NCBI GenBank assembly: GCA_039720395.1
Contig: CM077826.1
Location: forward strand, 30,438,810-30,502,809
Length of the DNA: 64,000 nucleotides
Reading direction: 5' to 3'
Origin: Liquidambar formosana
Taxonomy: Eukaryota; Streptophyta; Magnoliopsida; Saxifragales; Altingiaceae
A model generated the notes under the pieces. The model was given only the letters and a program-made list of their open reading frames with translations. It was not told where the DNA came from and searched no databases. Below are positions 37,534 to 49,323 of this stretch, piece by piece. Numbering within the stretch: position 1 is the first letter of the stretch; every line of letters starts with the position of its first letter. A program made the translations under genes and the position numbers.

Positions 37534-39202
37534 TGTTGGGAATCTAACTAGGGAGGAAAAATACAAAGGCGGAATTTAAAATTTTTCCTATGATTCCCAA
37601 ACCCATGAATCTTAATTATGCTTAATACAAAAACCATAAACCCTAACTAGAAGAGGGTAGAATTACTTACAGTTGATTCAAGTCTTCTCCTTTATGCTCC
37701 AAGCTTTGTCTTCTGATTGAGCAGTCCAAGTGCACTGCCTCCAACAGTATCCACACCTAGCTTGAGCAAGTTGTCCCTTCCTTCTTCTTCCTTAGGGTTG
37801 CTAGAGGTGGAGAAGAGGGAGAGAGAGAGAGGGAGGGCTGTGAAATTTTCGGCCAGCACTTGGGAGCCTCCAAGAGTGCATTAAGTGATGATGTCATCAC
37901 ATCATAAGAGGCTTTAAATAGCCTCCAACTAGGGCCGGCCAAGGGGGGATTCCAAACCCTAATCTAATTTGTGTAATTACTCTTAATTACACAATTAGCC
38001 CACTAGTTTGCATCAAATACAAATTAGCCCCTTAAAGAACTTTTCTTTAATCACTTATACCCTTTCTCTCATAGACAATCAAGCTCTCTTAGCATGATCA
38101 GTGTGTGACCCATTGGGTTCACATCATCAAGTAGTAGGAACAGCACAAGTTGTGCACAATGGAACACTTTCCATTAAGGGTCTAATTGAAACTCCTTTCA
38201 ATTCCCTAATTGATTATAACTCATTTATATCAATTAGGGCTTCTACTAACCATGAGTAACACCTAGCATATGGCTCATGGTGTGGTCCTTAATGAGGTGA
38301 ATAGTCATTTACAAAGAACCCTTCTGTTATAGTTTACAGGTTACAATTCCATCCTTCCATCAACACAATGTCTCCAATTGAACTAATAGGACATGGAAGT
38401 CTGTCAAGTCCCTAGTTCAATTACTTTATACTCATTCATTAATATCAACTCAATGATGAACTTATGGAAACTCCTTTCCATATTCATTCTACCATGGGCC
38501 CATGGATTTAATGAGTTATATTCAATGAATGCTGTATGAGACATTCACTCCCTTTTTCCTGAGAGTGATGGATTCCTTGTTGATCACTCACATGCCTTCA
38601 CACATATAGCAAAAGGGCCAATGAACACCCTTACAGACCCCTGAATAGGATCTGCACTTAGTGTTATCAAACTTCTAAAGCTACATGCATAAGACAACCA
38701 TGGTGTCTCAGGTCTAAGGATTACTTGTACCACTATAACAATGAGAAACTGATTGACAGGCAGGTTAAAACTCCATTCAGTTTATCTCATATCTTTGGTC
38801 ACATTCAGTGTACCTATTCTGATAATAGGCACCCACTTGTTGGTTGTAGTGTCTCCACACAAATAGCTTGAGACTAGCTATCCTCCTATAGAGTCAACCT
38901 AACAAGTGCTAGTCCTATGGTTCATTACTGTCCATCATAGTGAACCTTCAACTAGGAATGATTTAGGAGTTTAGTACAGAGATATATTTAGAGTCTCAAA
39001 ATTACAACCCTCTGTAATTTCATATTCTCAACTCTAACTCCATGGACATATTATGTAAATATAAATGATGCATATAAACATAATAGAATAAGCCCTTTTA
39101 TTAAATCAATAATAAATGTGACATACATAAATGAAATCAATTGATTGTTCCTAATCCCTAAACAATCATCTCTATGATTGGCTCTAGGGCATAATCCTAA
39201 CA
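37534..39202 (-). repeat. Copia-2 5' LTR (1669 bp)
   Basis: Aligns over its whole length to the 3' LTR at 29421-31089. It carries the TATA-like box and GA/CT-rich tract of the subfamily shared with copia-3. Confidence 0.95.
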
Positions 39203-39207
39203 GGCCG

Positions 39208-39521
39208 AAATTTCGAGCACTCTCTCTCTCTCTTCTCTTCTCCTGCTCTAGCAACAACAAGGAAAAGAGGATTAGGACTTGAAGCTCTAGCCAGCTGTGG
39301 ATATCGTTGGAGGCAGCACACTTGGGCTGCTCATTCACCGCTGTCCAGAATCGAAGCTTGGAGCAAAAAGGAGAAGACATTCAAACTGTAAGTATTCTAA
39401 CCCTCTTCGTAGTTAGGGTTTGATTTTGTATTATGCATAGTTAGATTCATGGGATTGGGAATCGTAGGAAAAATTTTTATATTCCGCACTTCTATTTTTC
39501 CCTCTTGTATGATTCCCAACA
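39208..39521 (+). repeat. Solo copia LTR, second part
   Basis: Continuation of 28087-29420 after the copia-2 insertion, ending GATTCCCAACA at the TTCAC target copy. Confidence 0.92.
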
Positions 39522-40745
39522 TTCACTTCAGTAGGTGCCTTTCCATTGTTCCCTATCCGACGAAACCTCGAGGGATCTTCAATCTTGATGGTGCCATCGG
39601 TTATTGCATCTTCAACTTGTGTCCCATAGCTAATCAGAGCTTTGAAGGTGGGAAAGTGATGAGCGAACAAGTGCTTGTGATATATAGGCAATAGGTTCTT
39701 GACCACCATTCGTATCTGTTCTTCTTCATTAGGCCTATTGAACATTTTAGAAGCTTTCTTTCTCCACCTGGTGATGTAGGAAGAGAAAGATTCATTTGCC
39801 GCCTATTTGGTAGTCTCCAAGTCTCTCCTTGTCACATCAACCTCCGTATTGTACTTTTAGTGGTCGGTAAACTCCTTGCATACATCTTCCCATGTTCTAG
39901 TCTTCAACTTATCCAAGCTTAGAAACCAATGCAACAAAGAAGTGCTAAGCGAATCATAGAATAATTGAGCCATCAATTCCTCGGAAGCACCACGAGGTTG
40001 CATTGCTCAGACATACATCTTCAAGTGAGTCTTAGGGCAACCCGTTTCATCAAACTTCTGTAACTTTGGCATTTTGAATGAAGTTGGCAATCTTGCTTGA
40101 AGGAAGAGAGAAAGAGTGTGGATATCCACAAAGTTATCTGCACGACGAATACCCTTCAAAGTCTTCTCCAAAGCCAACATCCTTGCAGCCATCATCTTTT
40201 GGTCATCACTCATAGGAGGGTTTTCAGTGGTGGGGACGAAAGTGGATGATTGGGTGTAGATGGGGATATTTTGTAGTGGAGGTGGTGGATTTTGAGGCTA
40301 TGATTGAGTATGTGGAAGTGGTGGATTTTGGGCTTAGCCTCCAACTTGGGCAGATGGGTTGGATTGATTTTGGGCAATGGGGACTTGAGTGTCAGGCATA
40401 GCTTAATCTATAGGGATATTGTGGATGAGGACAGGAGTTCGGTTGTTGATCTCTTGTGCCATTCTTATTGCGGTTTCAAACTTCACTGACACTTCTTCCA
40501 ACTTTCCAAGTATGTCATTTAATAACCTCTCAATCCTTCGTCGATCCGTGAGAGTCCCAGAACCAGATGTCCCCTCGGGTGTAGCCGAGTTATTCAATGC
40601 AAAAGTCTCGTCCATGGCGGGGTCTTGTTCGGTACTTCCTATAATCAAACGGCCTGAAAAGTCACGAGGCCAAGCCAGCACTCTATTACAATCAAATGAC
40701 CCATACTTAGTTACAAAGTGACACAAAGCGCCTTTAGTCTCCACA
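39522..40745 (-). pseudogene. Ogre copy 2 gag, main part
   Basis: Minus-strand retrotransposon gag domain: CHFVTKYGSFDCNRVLAW (40650-40730), LERNG-like coiled segment near 40530, KKFDETGCPKTHLKMYV-type motif near 40040, KTRTWEDVCKEFTDH near 39880 followed by an in-frame stop, then FNRPNEEEQIRMVVKNLL (39690-39745). Open pieces are 39522-39745, 40007-40213 and 40403-40744. It is less interrupted than copy 1 and shows the empty sites for the solo copia LTR 18714-20357 and for S2. Confidence 0.8.
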
Positions 40746-40972
40746 ATTGATTTAAACGGGCGGGTAACGGTCTAATAACATTCCTTTAGTTGGGCCTATC
40801 ATCCTTAAGAGCCCAATGGGCTTTAAGTAAAGAAGGTCATACTAAAAGGATGTAGGTCGATTGATTTTAAAGTCATATTACCCCCTAAAATTAACCACCC
40901 ACATAGCATTCATTCATATCTCCAACCGCATTCAAGAGTAAGAAACCGGATCACTGTATCGAGGGATTCGTA
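40746..40972 (-). other. Ogre copy 2 leader, gag-proximal part
   Basis: Noncoding leader collinear with copy 1 at 23648-23857. It is interrupted by copia-1 and resumes at 50984. Confidence 0.8.
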
Positions 40973-40977
40973 TCATC

Positions 40978-42637
40978 TGTTAGAGTTATGCCCTAGAGCC
41001 AATCATAGAGATGATTGTTTAGGGATAAAGGAACAATCATTTGATTTCATTTATGTATGTCACATTTATTATTGATTTAATAAAAGGGCTTATTCTATTA
41101 TGTTTGTATGCATCATTTATATTTACATAATATGTCCAAGGAGTTAGAGTTGAGAATATTGAATTACAAAGAGTTGTAATTATGAGACTGTAAATATATC
41201 TCTGTACTAAACTCCTAAATCATTCCTAGTTGAAGGTTCACTATGATGGACAGTAATGAACCATAGGACTAGCACTTGTTAGGTTGACTCTATAGGAGGA
41301 TAGCTGGTCTCAAGCTATTTGTGTGGAGACACTACAACCAACAGGTGGGTGCCTATTAATAGAATAGGTACACTGAATGTGACCAAAGATTTGAGATAAA
41401 CTGAATGGAGTTTTAACCTGCCTGTCAATCAGTTTCTCAATGTTATAGTGGTACAAGTAATCCTTAGACCTGAGACACCATAGTTACCTTATGCATGTAG
41501 CTTTAGAAGTTTGATAACACTAAGTGCAGATTCTATTCATGGGTCTGTAAAGGTGTTCATTGGCCCTATTGCTATGTGTATGAAGGCATGTGAGTGATCA
41601 ACAAGGAATCCATTACTCTCAGGAAAAAGAGAGAGAATGTCTCATATAGCATTCATAATATAACTCATTCAGTCCATGGCCATGGCAGTGTGAATATGGA
41701 AAGGAGTTTCCATAAGTTCATCATTGAGTTGATATTTATGAATGAGTATAAAGTAATTGAACTAGGGACTTGACAGACTTCCATGTCCTATTAGTTCAAT
41801 TGGAGACATTGTGTAAATGGAAGGATGCAATTGTAACCTATAAACTATAACAGAAGGGTTCTTTGATAGATACATATTCACTTCATTAAGGACGACACCA
41901 TGAACCATATGCTAGGTGTTATTCATGGTTAGTAGAAGCCCTAATTGATATAAGTGAGTTATAATCAATTAGGGATTGGAAGGAGTTCCAATTAGACCCT
42001 AAATGGAAAGAGTTCCATTGTGCACACCTCGTGCTATTCCTACTACTTGATGATGTGAACCCAATGGGTCACACACTTATCATGCAAGATGAGCTTTAAA
42101 GTCTATGAGAGAAAGGGTATGAATGCATAAAGAATAGTTCTTTGAGGCCTATTTATATTTGATATAAATTATAGGGGTTATTGTGCAATTTAGAGAAATT
42201 GCATAACACCCTAATAGGGTTTCCCCCTAGGGCTGGCCCCCTTAGTGTGGACTATATAAGTCACACTTTATGATGTGTGACATCATCACAATCACAAGTT
42301 GAAATCCCAAGGGGCTGTCCAGATTTTCCAGCCCCCTCTCTCTCTCTCCTCTCTTCTCCTACACTAGCAACAACAAGGGAAAAGAAGGAAAGGACTTGAA
42401 GCTCTAGCTAGGTGTGGATACCGTTGGAGGCAGCACACTTGGGCTGCTCATTCACCGCTGTCCGGAATCAAAGCTTGGAGCAAAAAGGAGAAGACAAAAA
42501 TTCTGTAAGTGTTCTAACCCTCTTCATAGCTAGGGTTTGATTTTGTATATGCATAGTTAGATTCATGGGCTGTGGAATCAAAGGGAAAATTTTTATATTC
42601 CGCACTTCTGTTTTTCCCTCTTGTATGATTCCCAACA
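40978..42637 (+). repeat. Copia-1 5' LTR (1660 bp)
   Basis: From TGTTAGAGTTATGCC to GATTCCCAACA. Contains TATA box at 42253 and a CT tract near 42335-42360. Drives transcription of the element. Confidence 0.97.
42253..42260 (+). promoter_or_regulatory. TATA box, copia-1 5' LTR
   Basis: TATATAAG in GGACTATATAAGTCACAC; repeated in the 3' LTR at 50599-50606. Confidence 0.65.
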
Positions 42638-42638
42638 G

Positions 42639-42650
42639 TGGTATCAGAGC
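42639..42650 (+). other. Copia-1 primer-binding site
   Basis: TGGTATCAGAGC one base after the LTR, initiator tRNA-Met type. Confidence 0.93.
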
Positions 42651-43757
42651 CATGGCTATGCATAATACAAAATACATATGGGCTGGAATTTATGGTGTAG
42701 TTGAATGATTCAAAAATCTGGAGAATTTTTACTGCAGAATTGTTCTTCTCTCTGGCCGAACCTAGGGTTTGGAACCCTAGGCCTATTCTTCTTCTACTCC
42801 TCTTCTAAATCATGGTTAAGGGTAACCATTGATGCAAAGGTTGTATAGGGTTTGAATTGGAAGAAGAAGAAAAAGGAAAACTGGGTTTTCTGCAGAGGGT
42901 CGAATCTGGGTTTTAGAACCCAGAGGTTCTTGCAATTAAATTCAATCAAAGCTTCTGTATTTTTGATGCAAATCTATTTTAGGATCATCATATATCATGT
43001 GTATATGATTTTCTTTAAGTTTCAAAAAGGTTTTGATGGAAAAAGATTCAAAAAGTTTGAAAATTTTTCATGAACAGCATAGCAGATTTTCTCTGCAGAA
43101 AAGTCATCAATGGAGTTTTGATTAGAACTTGAGTTAGGGAACTCCAAATTGCATGAAACCAATTGCATTAGTTTCCTAAGACATGTAGGATACTGGGAAA
43201 ATTCGTTTGGTAGCCTAATTCATTCATCTTGCTGGGTTTTAAATCAATTTCTGACCATGGACAGTATGCTGTCAAATTCTGGGCAGCATACTGTTGTTTT
43301 AATTGTTTAGAACAATTGGTGATGATTCGATCATCCAAACCTCTTCTAGAAGCTTAGTATTTCATGTAGGGACATGATACAAAAGCTGGTTTCAATGGAG
43401 GAGTCGAATTGATAAAGTTTTAGAAGCTATTGTGACCTTCAAGGTCTGCAACAATGGCTCCAGCAATGGGTTTTGGAAACCCTGATTGTTTTTGATGATG
43501 GCAGCCACTTCCACCACTCCTCACGTGTCCAGAGGCTTGTCCCACACCCCTAGGATGTTCTCCCATGGCTGCCCATGGCCTCCCACAGTCGTTGGTGGCC
43601 ATGGCAGCCTAGCCAAGCTCAGGCAGCCGTTTTGGTAGTGACGGCTGCATAGAGTTAAGGATGAAACCCTAATTTTGAGTTAATGATGAAACCCTAATTT
43701 CATTATGGCATTAATTAAAACCCTAATTGGAATATTAATTACCTTTATTAAGAGTTA

Positions 43758-43974
43758 ATGATTGGTCATTAAATGACCAATCATGGTTATTAATTGTTAG
43801 GACATAATTAATACCATAAATGATGTCTAGGGTTAGGGTTTTGGAAACCCTAATTAGTGTAATTAATTAAGGGTAATTAATACCCTATTTGGCATTAATT
43901 AAACCCTAATCCCTTTTATTAAATACCGTATGAACCTAGGGTTTTAATGATTGGACATTAAAATGACCAATCAT
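43758..43974. repeat. Palindrome pair in copia-1 leader
   Basis: 43758-43784 and 43947-43974, spaced 189 bp. The first has perfect 11-nt arms around a short AT centre; the second has one changed base. CCAAT occurs in each arm. Confidence 0.8.
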
Positions 43975-45268
43975 AAGGAATTTAATGATTAGGGCTTGCA
44001 TTTAGGGTTTAGGGTTATGCGTTTAGGGTTTAGGGTTTTAGGAAACCCTAATACACTAATTCATCATTTAAATGATTTTATTTAATTCCCATGTTAATTA
44101 TTTAATTTTATAATGTTTTAAATGGTTTAATATACAATTGGGGATTAAATTAAAATCTGGAAATTCTTAATTAAATGAAATTGATTTGTTTAATTAAGAA
44201 AACCCTAATATTGGATATTAGAGTTATTTTAGGAAACTTTATATGTTTAAATTAATTTGATTAATTGGAACTAAAATGTCTTAAATGTTAAGACTTTATT
44301 TAATTCTGGATATTTTTGTTAATACCTAATAAGATTAGGATGCATTAATGAGATTAATGTAAATCATTCAAGTGAATTACCATAATGCCCATATGTTTTA
44401 ATGCTTACAGTTTTTCTTTACATTATGCAATGAGATTGTATGTATGTGTTTGGATGATGATTATGGACTATACCCTTTAAACCAATTGTGATTGGCCGTC
44501 TTATGAATGGGATGTTATTATTTACAAGAGTTGTAATTTTATTAAGGTGATGTAATTTATTTGGGGCTTGCATGCCACCTTCCTTCTCCCTCTCTCTCTC
44601 TATCATTCTCTAATGTACCCCACATTCCCCTTATGTATCCTTTTCTTTAAATTATGTAAATGTTATGTAATCGAGAGCGCACTAAGGAGCATGGTGGACC
44701 CAAAGGAGCATGATAGAGCCCAACAAGCCAATGGTGGAGACCATCAAGCCAAGGGAGCAGATTGAAGGACTTGAAAGCTTAGAGAAGTGTTTCAAGACAG
44801 CATGCATGTTTCGAATGTGTTATTTTACGATCACCTACACCCACCTTAGACCTTGGATTCAATCTATTGGCTTGGATTGAATCCTCTCAAAGTCCATAAT
44901 CATCATAGTGGGAGCTTTTAATGAGATTAATAGTGATAGCTCCAAATCCATAGATCGTTATATGTCTCCTATTAGGGACTAATATCGATAAGTGGATTAT
45001 TATTATTTTATGCTGTTCAATTTTTTATATGCATGAGATGTATGTTAATTTGATGAGACCCTTAAAAACCCCTCTCTTTTAATATTAAGTTGGAAATGGA
45101 GAATACATTAGGGAATGGATTCTTCATTGCCTTCCATCATTATAGGATCATCTAACGTCCCTTAATGTGGGTACCTGGCTGCAGACATGTAGGAGCTACC
45201 CATATTAAAGACATTACTTGAAACTATCACATATATAGATATCATGGGGTGCCTAAGCTGGTATATAC

Positions 45269-45473
45269 CAAGAAACTAACATGTGAGGTATATATTTGGT
45301 GAAACATACCTGTGTGAATGATGGGCTTAACTTAACTAGGGAAGTATTCCAAGAAACTAACATGTGAGGAGTATGTACCCTAGAGGCAAAACGATTGGAA
45401 TTTGCTTATGAAGCAATAGACAAAGAGTTGTCTTCTTATTGTGGGTTAGAAGTCAAGAAACTAACATGTGAGG
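45269..45473 (+). repeat. Triplicated 20-mer in copia-1 leader
   Basis: CAAGAAACTAACATGTGAGG at 45269-45288, 45350-45369 and 45454-45473 (spacing 81 and 104 bp), identical in all three and identical to the copia-2 set. The last copy ends about 175 bp before the gag ATG. Confidence 0.92.
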
Positions 45474-45649
45474 CTTCTAGGTCACAGTGGGACCCCAATC
45501 CCCATTAGGAATGAGATTCCCGAATTCCATTAGAGGGTGTATGGAATTTGATAAAATAGTGGGAGGTACCATATGATTAAAGACCCGATCATTATGGATT
45601 AAAATGAAATCTGATTTTCTGTTTAATTTTCTGTATGTAGATCACCGTA

Positions 45650-48600
45650 ATGGCTCACCGCAACCCGTTATCCAACATTTTGGAAACCAACCGTTTAACT
45701 GGACCTAATTATCTTGATTGGTTAAGGAATTTAAAAATCGTTTTGAATTCTGAAAATATTACCTATGCACTTCAAAGTCCACTTCCCAATGCTCCTACTG
45801 AGGCTGCAACTCGGCAAGAGAAAGACGCTTATCAGAAGCGCATGGATGATGATCTTATGACGAGATGCTATATGATGGTGTCTCTAAGTCCTGAGCTTAA
45901 GAAGCAATACGAGTCCATGGGAAGTGCACCCGAGATATTTATCCACATACAAGAGTTGTATGGCAAAGAGTTTTTGCTTGAATGTGATGAATGGGTTGAA
46001 GTTCCTGCTTCAAATTCTATACTCAAGCCTAAAGGCAAGGGAATAAGAAAGGGTAAGAGTACCCAAAAGAAGAGGAAAGGTAAAGGGATCTGTTTTTACT
46101 GCGGCAAAGATGGGCATTGGAAACGTAACTGCCAAGAGTATCTAGATACTCTGAGGAACCAACCTTCGGAAGGTATGGATTATGCTCTTATACTTGAGAC
46201 TAACATGAGTGTTAGCTCTGCTTCCACTTGGGTACTAGATTCTGGTGCGAGTTCTCATATTTGCAATTCCATGCAGGACCTAGTGGGAAGCAGAAGGCTG
46301 AGTAAAGGAGAAGTAACCCTACGAGTGGGAAATGGAGCAAACGTTGCTGCATTAGCCGTGGGGACTTGCTGCTTGACTTTGCCTAGTGGGAGTAGTTTAG
46401 AATTATCAGGCTGTCTTTACATTCCAGAAGTTATAAGAAACATTATTTCTATTTCAGTATTATCTAAACAAGGATTTAGGTTTGTTTTTGAGGAGAATAA
46501 ATGTTCTTTATTTAAAAATGAAGAGTTCATTACTTCTGGAGTTTATGTGAATGGCCTTTATTTTCTAAACTTTATTGCAAATGTTAATTGCATAGAGCAT
46601 GATAGTTCTAAATTGAATGCAAACAAACCCAAGAGAACAAGAGATGAAGAAAACTCCGCATATGACTGGCACTTGAGACTAGGTCATATCAGTGAGAATA
46701 GGATTAACAAGATGTGTAAGGATGGACAATTGGGTCCATTGGTTTCTATGCCCTTTCCAACTTGTGAATCTTGTTTACTAGGTAAAATGACCAAGTCACC
46801 TTTCACCGGTCACGGTGAGAGAGCTGTAGACATATTAGGATTGATACATAGTGATGTATGTGGTCCTATGAGCATACATGCTCGTGGAGGTTTCTCTTAC
46901 TTTATAACCTTTACCGATGATCATTCTAGGTATGGGTATGTGTACTTAATGAAGTACAAATCTGAAGCATTTGAAAAGTTCAAAGAATTCAGATATGAAG
47001 TAGAGAAACAAACTGGTAAAAGTATTAAAGCTCTTCGATCGGATCGAGGAGGAGCATATTTAACTGGTGAGTTTTTAGATCATCTTGTTCAAGCGGGCAT
47101 TCTATCTCAATGGACACCTCCTGGAACACCACAGCTTAATGGTGTGTCAGAAAGGAGGAATAGAACCTTATTGGATATGGTTAGGTCCATGATGAGTTAC
47201 ACTGATTTACCATTGTCCTTCTGGGGACATGCCCTGGAAACTGTCGCGTACCTGTTGAACAGAGTCCCAACCAAATCTGTCCCTAAGACACCGTATGAGA
47301 TATGGAAAGGGAGAGCACCAAGCCTTAAACATATTAAGGTATGGGGTTGCACTGCATATGTAAAGACACATGATGCAACCAAGTTAGAATCAAGATCAAT
47401 TAAATGTAGGTTTGTGGGATATCCTAAAGAGAGTTTAGGATATTATTTCTATTATCCTGATGAACAAAAGGTGTTTGTTAGTAAGTTTGCAGTCTTTCTT
47501 GAAAAAGAGTTTATTCAAGAAGGAGGCAATAACAGGAAAATAGAACTCAAAGAATTGTCTGATGAGACACAAACCGACAGTGATCCCACCCCTGTCCCTG
47601 ATGAGACAGAACCCACTAATGTACCACAACCTCTCCGTAGATCGAGTAGGGTATCTGTTGCACCTGAGAGATATGGATTTCTCAACCATAATGCAGAGGA
47701 ATTGTTCTTTGGTGATAGAGAACACCCAGATGACCCTACTACTTATGGACAGGCGATTTCGGATATTGATTCGAACAAATGGCTGGAAGCTATGAAATCT
47801 GAAATGGACTCGATGTATTCCAACAAAGTCTGGACTTTAGTTGATCCACCAGAAGGTATAGTACCTATTGGCTGCAAATGGATCTTCAAAAGGAAGATAG
47901 GCTCAGATGGAAAGGTAGAGACCTACAAGGCTAGGCTAGTGGCAAAAGGTTACCGACAAAGACATGGTATTGACTATGAGGAAACCTTCTCGCCAGTGGC
48001 TATGCTTAAGTCCATTAGGATCTTGTTAGCTATAGCTGCGCACTACGATTATGAGATATGGCAAATGGATGTAAAGACCGCTTTCCTTAATGGAAACATT
48101 GAGGAAGACCTTTATATGCAGCAACCTGAGGGTTTTACATCCAGTGGTGAGGACCACAAAGTGTGCAAGCTACAGCGGTCCATTTATGGACTCAAACAAG
48201 CTTCTAGAAGCTGGAACATCCGATTCGATGAGGCAATCAAATCGTTTGGTTTCCTACAGAATATGGATGAACCATGTGTGTACAAGAAAGTTAGTGGGAG
48301 TGCGATTACCTTCCTGGTCCTATATGTTGATGACATTCTACTTATCGGGAATAAAGTAGAAACGTTATCAAAAGTGAAAGAGTGGCTTTCACAGAATTTC
48401 TCCATGAAAGATTTAGGAGAAGCATCCTATATTCTGGGAATAAAGGTCTATAGAGATAGATCTAAAAGGATGCTAGGTCTCTCCCAATCATTGTACATAG
48501 ACAAAATATTGAAAAGGTTCAATTTAGAAGATTCCAAAAGAGGTCTAATTCCTGTTAGGCATGGAATCAAGTTGTCTAAAAACATGGCACCTAAAACTCC

Positions 48601-49309
48601 AGAGGAGATTGCGTACATGAGGACGATTCCCTATGCTTCTGCAGTAGGGAGTCTAATGTATGCCATGTTATGTACAAGACCAGATATCGCTTTTGGTGTA
48701 AGTGTTACAAGCAGATATCAGGCAGACCCAGGTGTGAAACACTGGGAAGCAGTCAAGGCTGTCCTTAAGTACTTAAGAAGAACTAAGGAACTTTTCCTTG
48801 TCTATGGAGGAAGAAATTTAGAAATGGTTGGTTATACGGATTCAGATTTTCAATCTGACGATGATGATAGGAAATCAACATCGGGGTATGTTTTCACCTT
48901 GAATGGTGGAGCTGTAAGTTGGAGGAGCTGTAAACAGGATGTTACAGCGGACTCCACTACAGAGGCTGAGTACATTGCTGCATCTGAGGCTGCAAAGGAA
49001 GCTGTTTGGATAAAGAAGTTCATTACTGAACTGGGAGTAGTTCCTGCCATTGAGAAGCCCTTGCCATTGTTTTGTGACAACAACGGGGCTATTGCTCAAG
49101 CTAAGGAACCACAGTCTCATCAAAAGTCCAAACACATTGAGCGTCGATTCCATGTGATTAGAGAGATCATTGGAAGAGGTGATATTAGCATACAGAAGAT
49201 TCACACAACAGAGAATGTAGCAGATCCCTTCACTAAAGCTATGACCCAAGAGCAGTTGGATCACCACAGACAGGAAATGGGTATTAGATACATTGTGGAT
49301 TGGCTATAG
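45650..49309 (+). CDS. Copia-1 gag-pol polyprotein, gag internally deleted
   Basis: Single 1219-codon frame. Residues 1-105 are N-terminal gag ([17 protein letters not shown]). The zinc knuckle [14 protein letters not shown] is 148-161. Protease DSG is at 197-199. Integrase has HHCC (H341, H346, C372, C375) and catalytic D402, D465, E501. RT has [11 protein letters not shown] near 760 and YVDD at 892-895. RNase H has YTDSDF (D1064), TTEAEY (E1105) and CDNNGAI (D1143). All catalytic residues are present and no stop occurs, so pol could be active. Against copia-2 gag, about 95-100 residues of the UBN2 capsid region after QELYG are missing, replaced by a short unrelated stretch. The ATG at 45650 matches the gag start of copia-2. 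Confidence 0.96.
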   Translation: MAHRNPLSNILETNRLTGPNYLDWLRNLKIVLNSENITYALQSPLPNAPTEAATRQEKDAYQKRMDDDLMTRCYMMVSLSPELKKQYESMGSAPEIFIHIQELYGKEFLLECDEWVEVPASNSILKPKGKGIRKGKSTQKKRKGKGICFYCGKDGHWKRNCQEYLDTLRNQPSEGMDYALILETNMSVSSASTWVLDSGASSHICNSMQDLVGSRRLSKGEVTLRVGNGANVAALAVGTCCLTLPSGSSLELSGCLYIPEVIRNIISISVLSKQGFRFVFEENKCSLFKNEEFITSGVYVNGLYFLNFIANVNCIEHDSSKLNANKPKRTRDEENSAYDWHLRLGHISENRINKMCKDGQLGPLVSMPFPTCESCLLGKMTKSPFTGHGERAVDILGLIHSDVCGPMSIHARGGFSYFITFTDDHSRYGYVYLMKYKSEAFEKFKEFRYEVEKQTGKSIKALRSDRGGAYLTGEFLDHLVQAGILSQWTPPGTPQLNGVSERRNRTLLDMVRSMMSYTDLPLSFWGHALETVAYLLNRVPTKSVPKTPYEIWKGRAPSLKHIKVWGCTAYVKTHDATKLESRSIKCRFVGYPKESLGYYFYYPDEQKVFVSKFAVFLEKEFIQEGGNNRKIELKELSDETQTDSDPTPVPDETEPTNVPQPLRRSSRVSVAPERYGFLNHNAEELFFGDREHPDDPTTYGQAISDIDSNKWLEAMKSEMDSMYSNKVWTLVDPPEGIVPIGCKWIFKRKIGSDGKVETYKARLVAKGYRQRHGIDYEETFSPVAMLKSIRILLAIAAHYDYEIWQMDVKTAFLNGNIEEDLYMQQPEGFTSSGEDHKVCKLQRSIYGLKQASRSWNIRFDEAIKSFGFLQNMDEPCVYKKVSGSAITFLVLYVDDILLIGNKVETLSKVKEWLSQNFSMKDLGEASYILGIKVYRDRSKRMLGLSQSLYIDKILKRFNLEDSKRGLIPVRHGIKLSKNMAPKTPEEIAYMRTIPYASAVGSLMYAMLCTRPDIAFGVSVTSRYQADPGVKHWEAVKAVLKYLRRTKELFLVYGGRNLEMVGYTDSDFQSDDDDRKSTSGYVFTLNGGAVSWRSCKQDVTADSTTEAEYIAASEAAKEAVWIKKFITELGVVPAIEKPLPLFCDNNGAIAQAKEPQSHQKSKHIERRFHVIREIIGRGDISIQKIHTTENVADPFTKAMTQEQLDHHRQEMGIRYIVDWL

Positions 49310-49310
49310 T

Positions 49311-49323
49311 GCAAGTGGGAGAT
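49311..49323 (+). other. Copia-1 polypurine tract
   Basis: GCAAGTGGGAGAT directly before the 3' LTR and 1 base after the stop codon; primes plus-strand synthesis. Confidence 0.85.

Larger units (their letters stand above)
29421..39202 (-). mobile_element. Copia-2: young, non-autonomous Ty1/copia element (9.8 kb)
   Basis: Full-structure element on the minus strand: 5' LTR 37534-39202, primer site 37521-37532, 3.5-kb leader, gag 33257-33970, damaged pol, polypurine tract and 3' LTR 29421-31089. Target duplication GGCCG (29416-29420 and 39203-39207) is perfect. The two 1669-bp LTRs differ at about 3 sites, so insertion was recent. The internal region is nevertheless ruined, so it was probably mobilised by proteins made elsewhere. 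Confidence 0.93.
42651..45649 (+). other. Copia-1 leader (3.0 kb, noncoding)
   Basis: Unusually long leader upstream of gag. It contains two palindromes with 11-nt arms ATGATTGGTCA/TGACCAATCAT and telo-box-rich AT sequence (43660-44060), and the triplicated 20-mer (45269-45473). Compared with copia-2 the part next to the primer site is shorter. No convincing gene. Confidence 0.85.
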
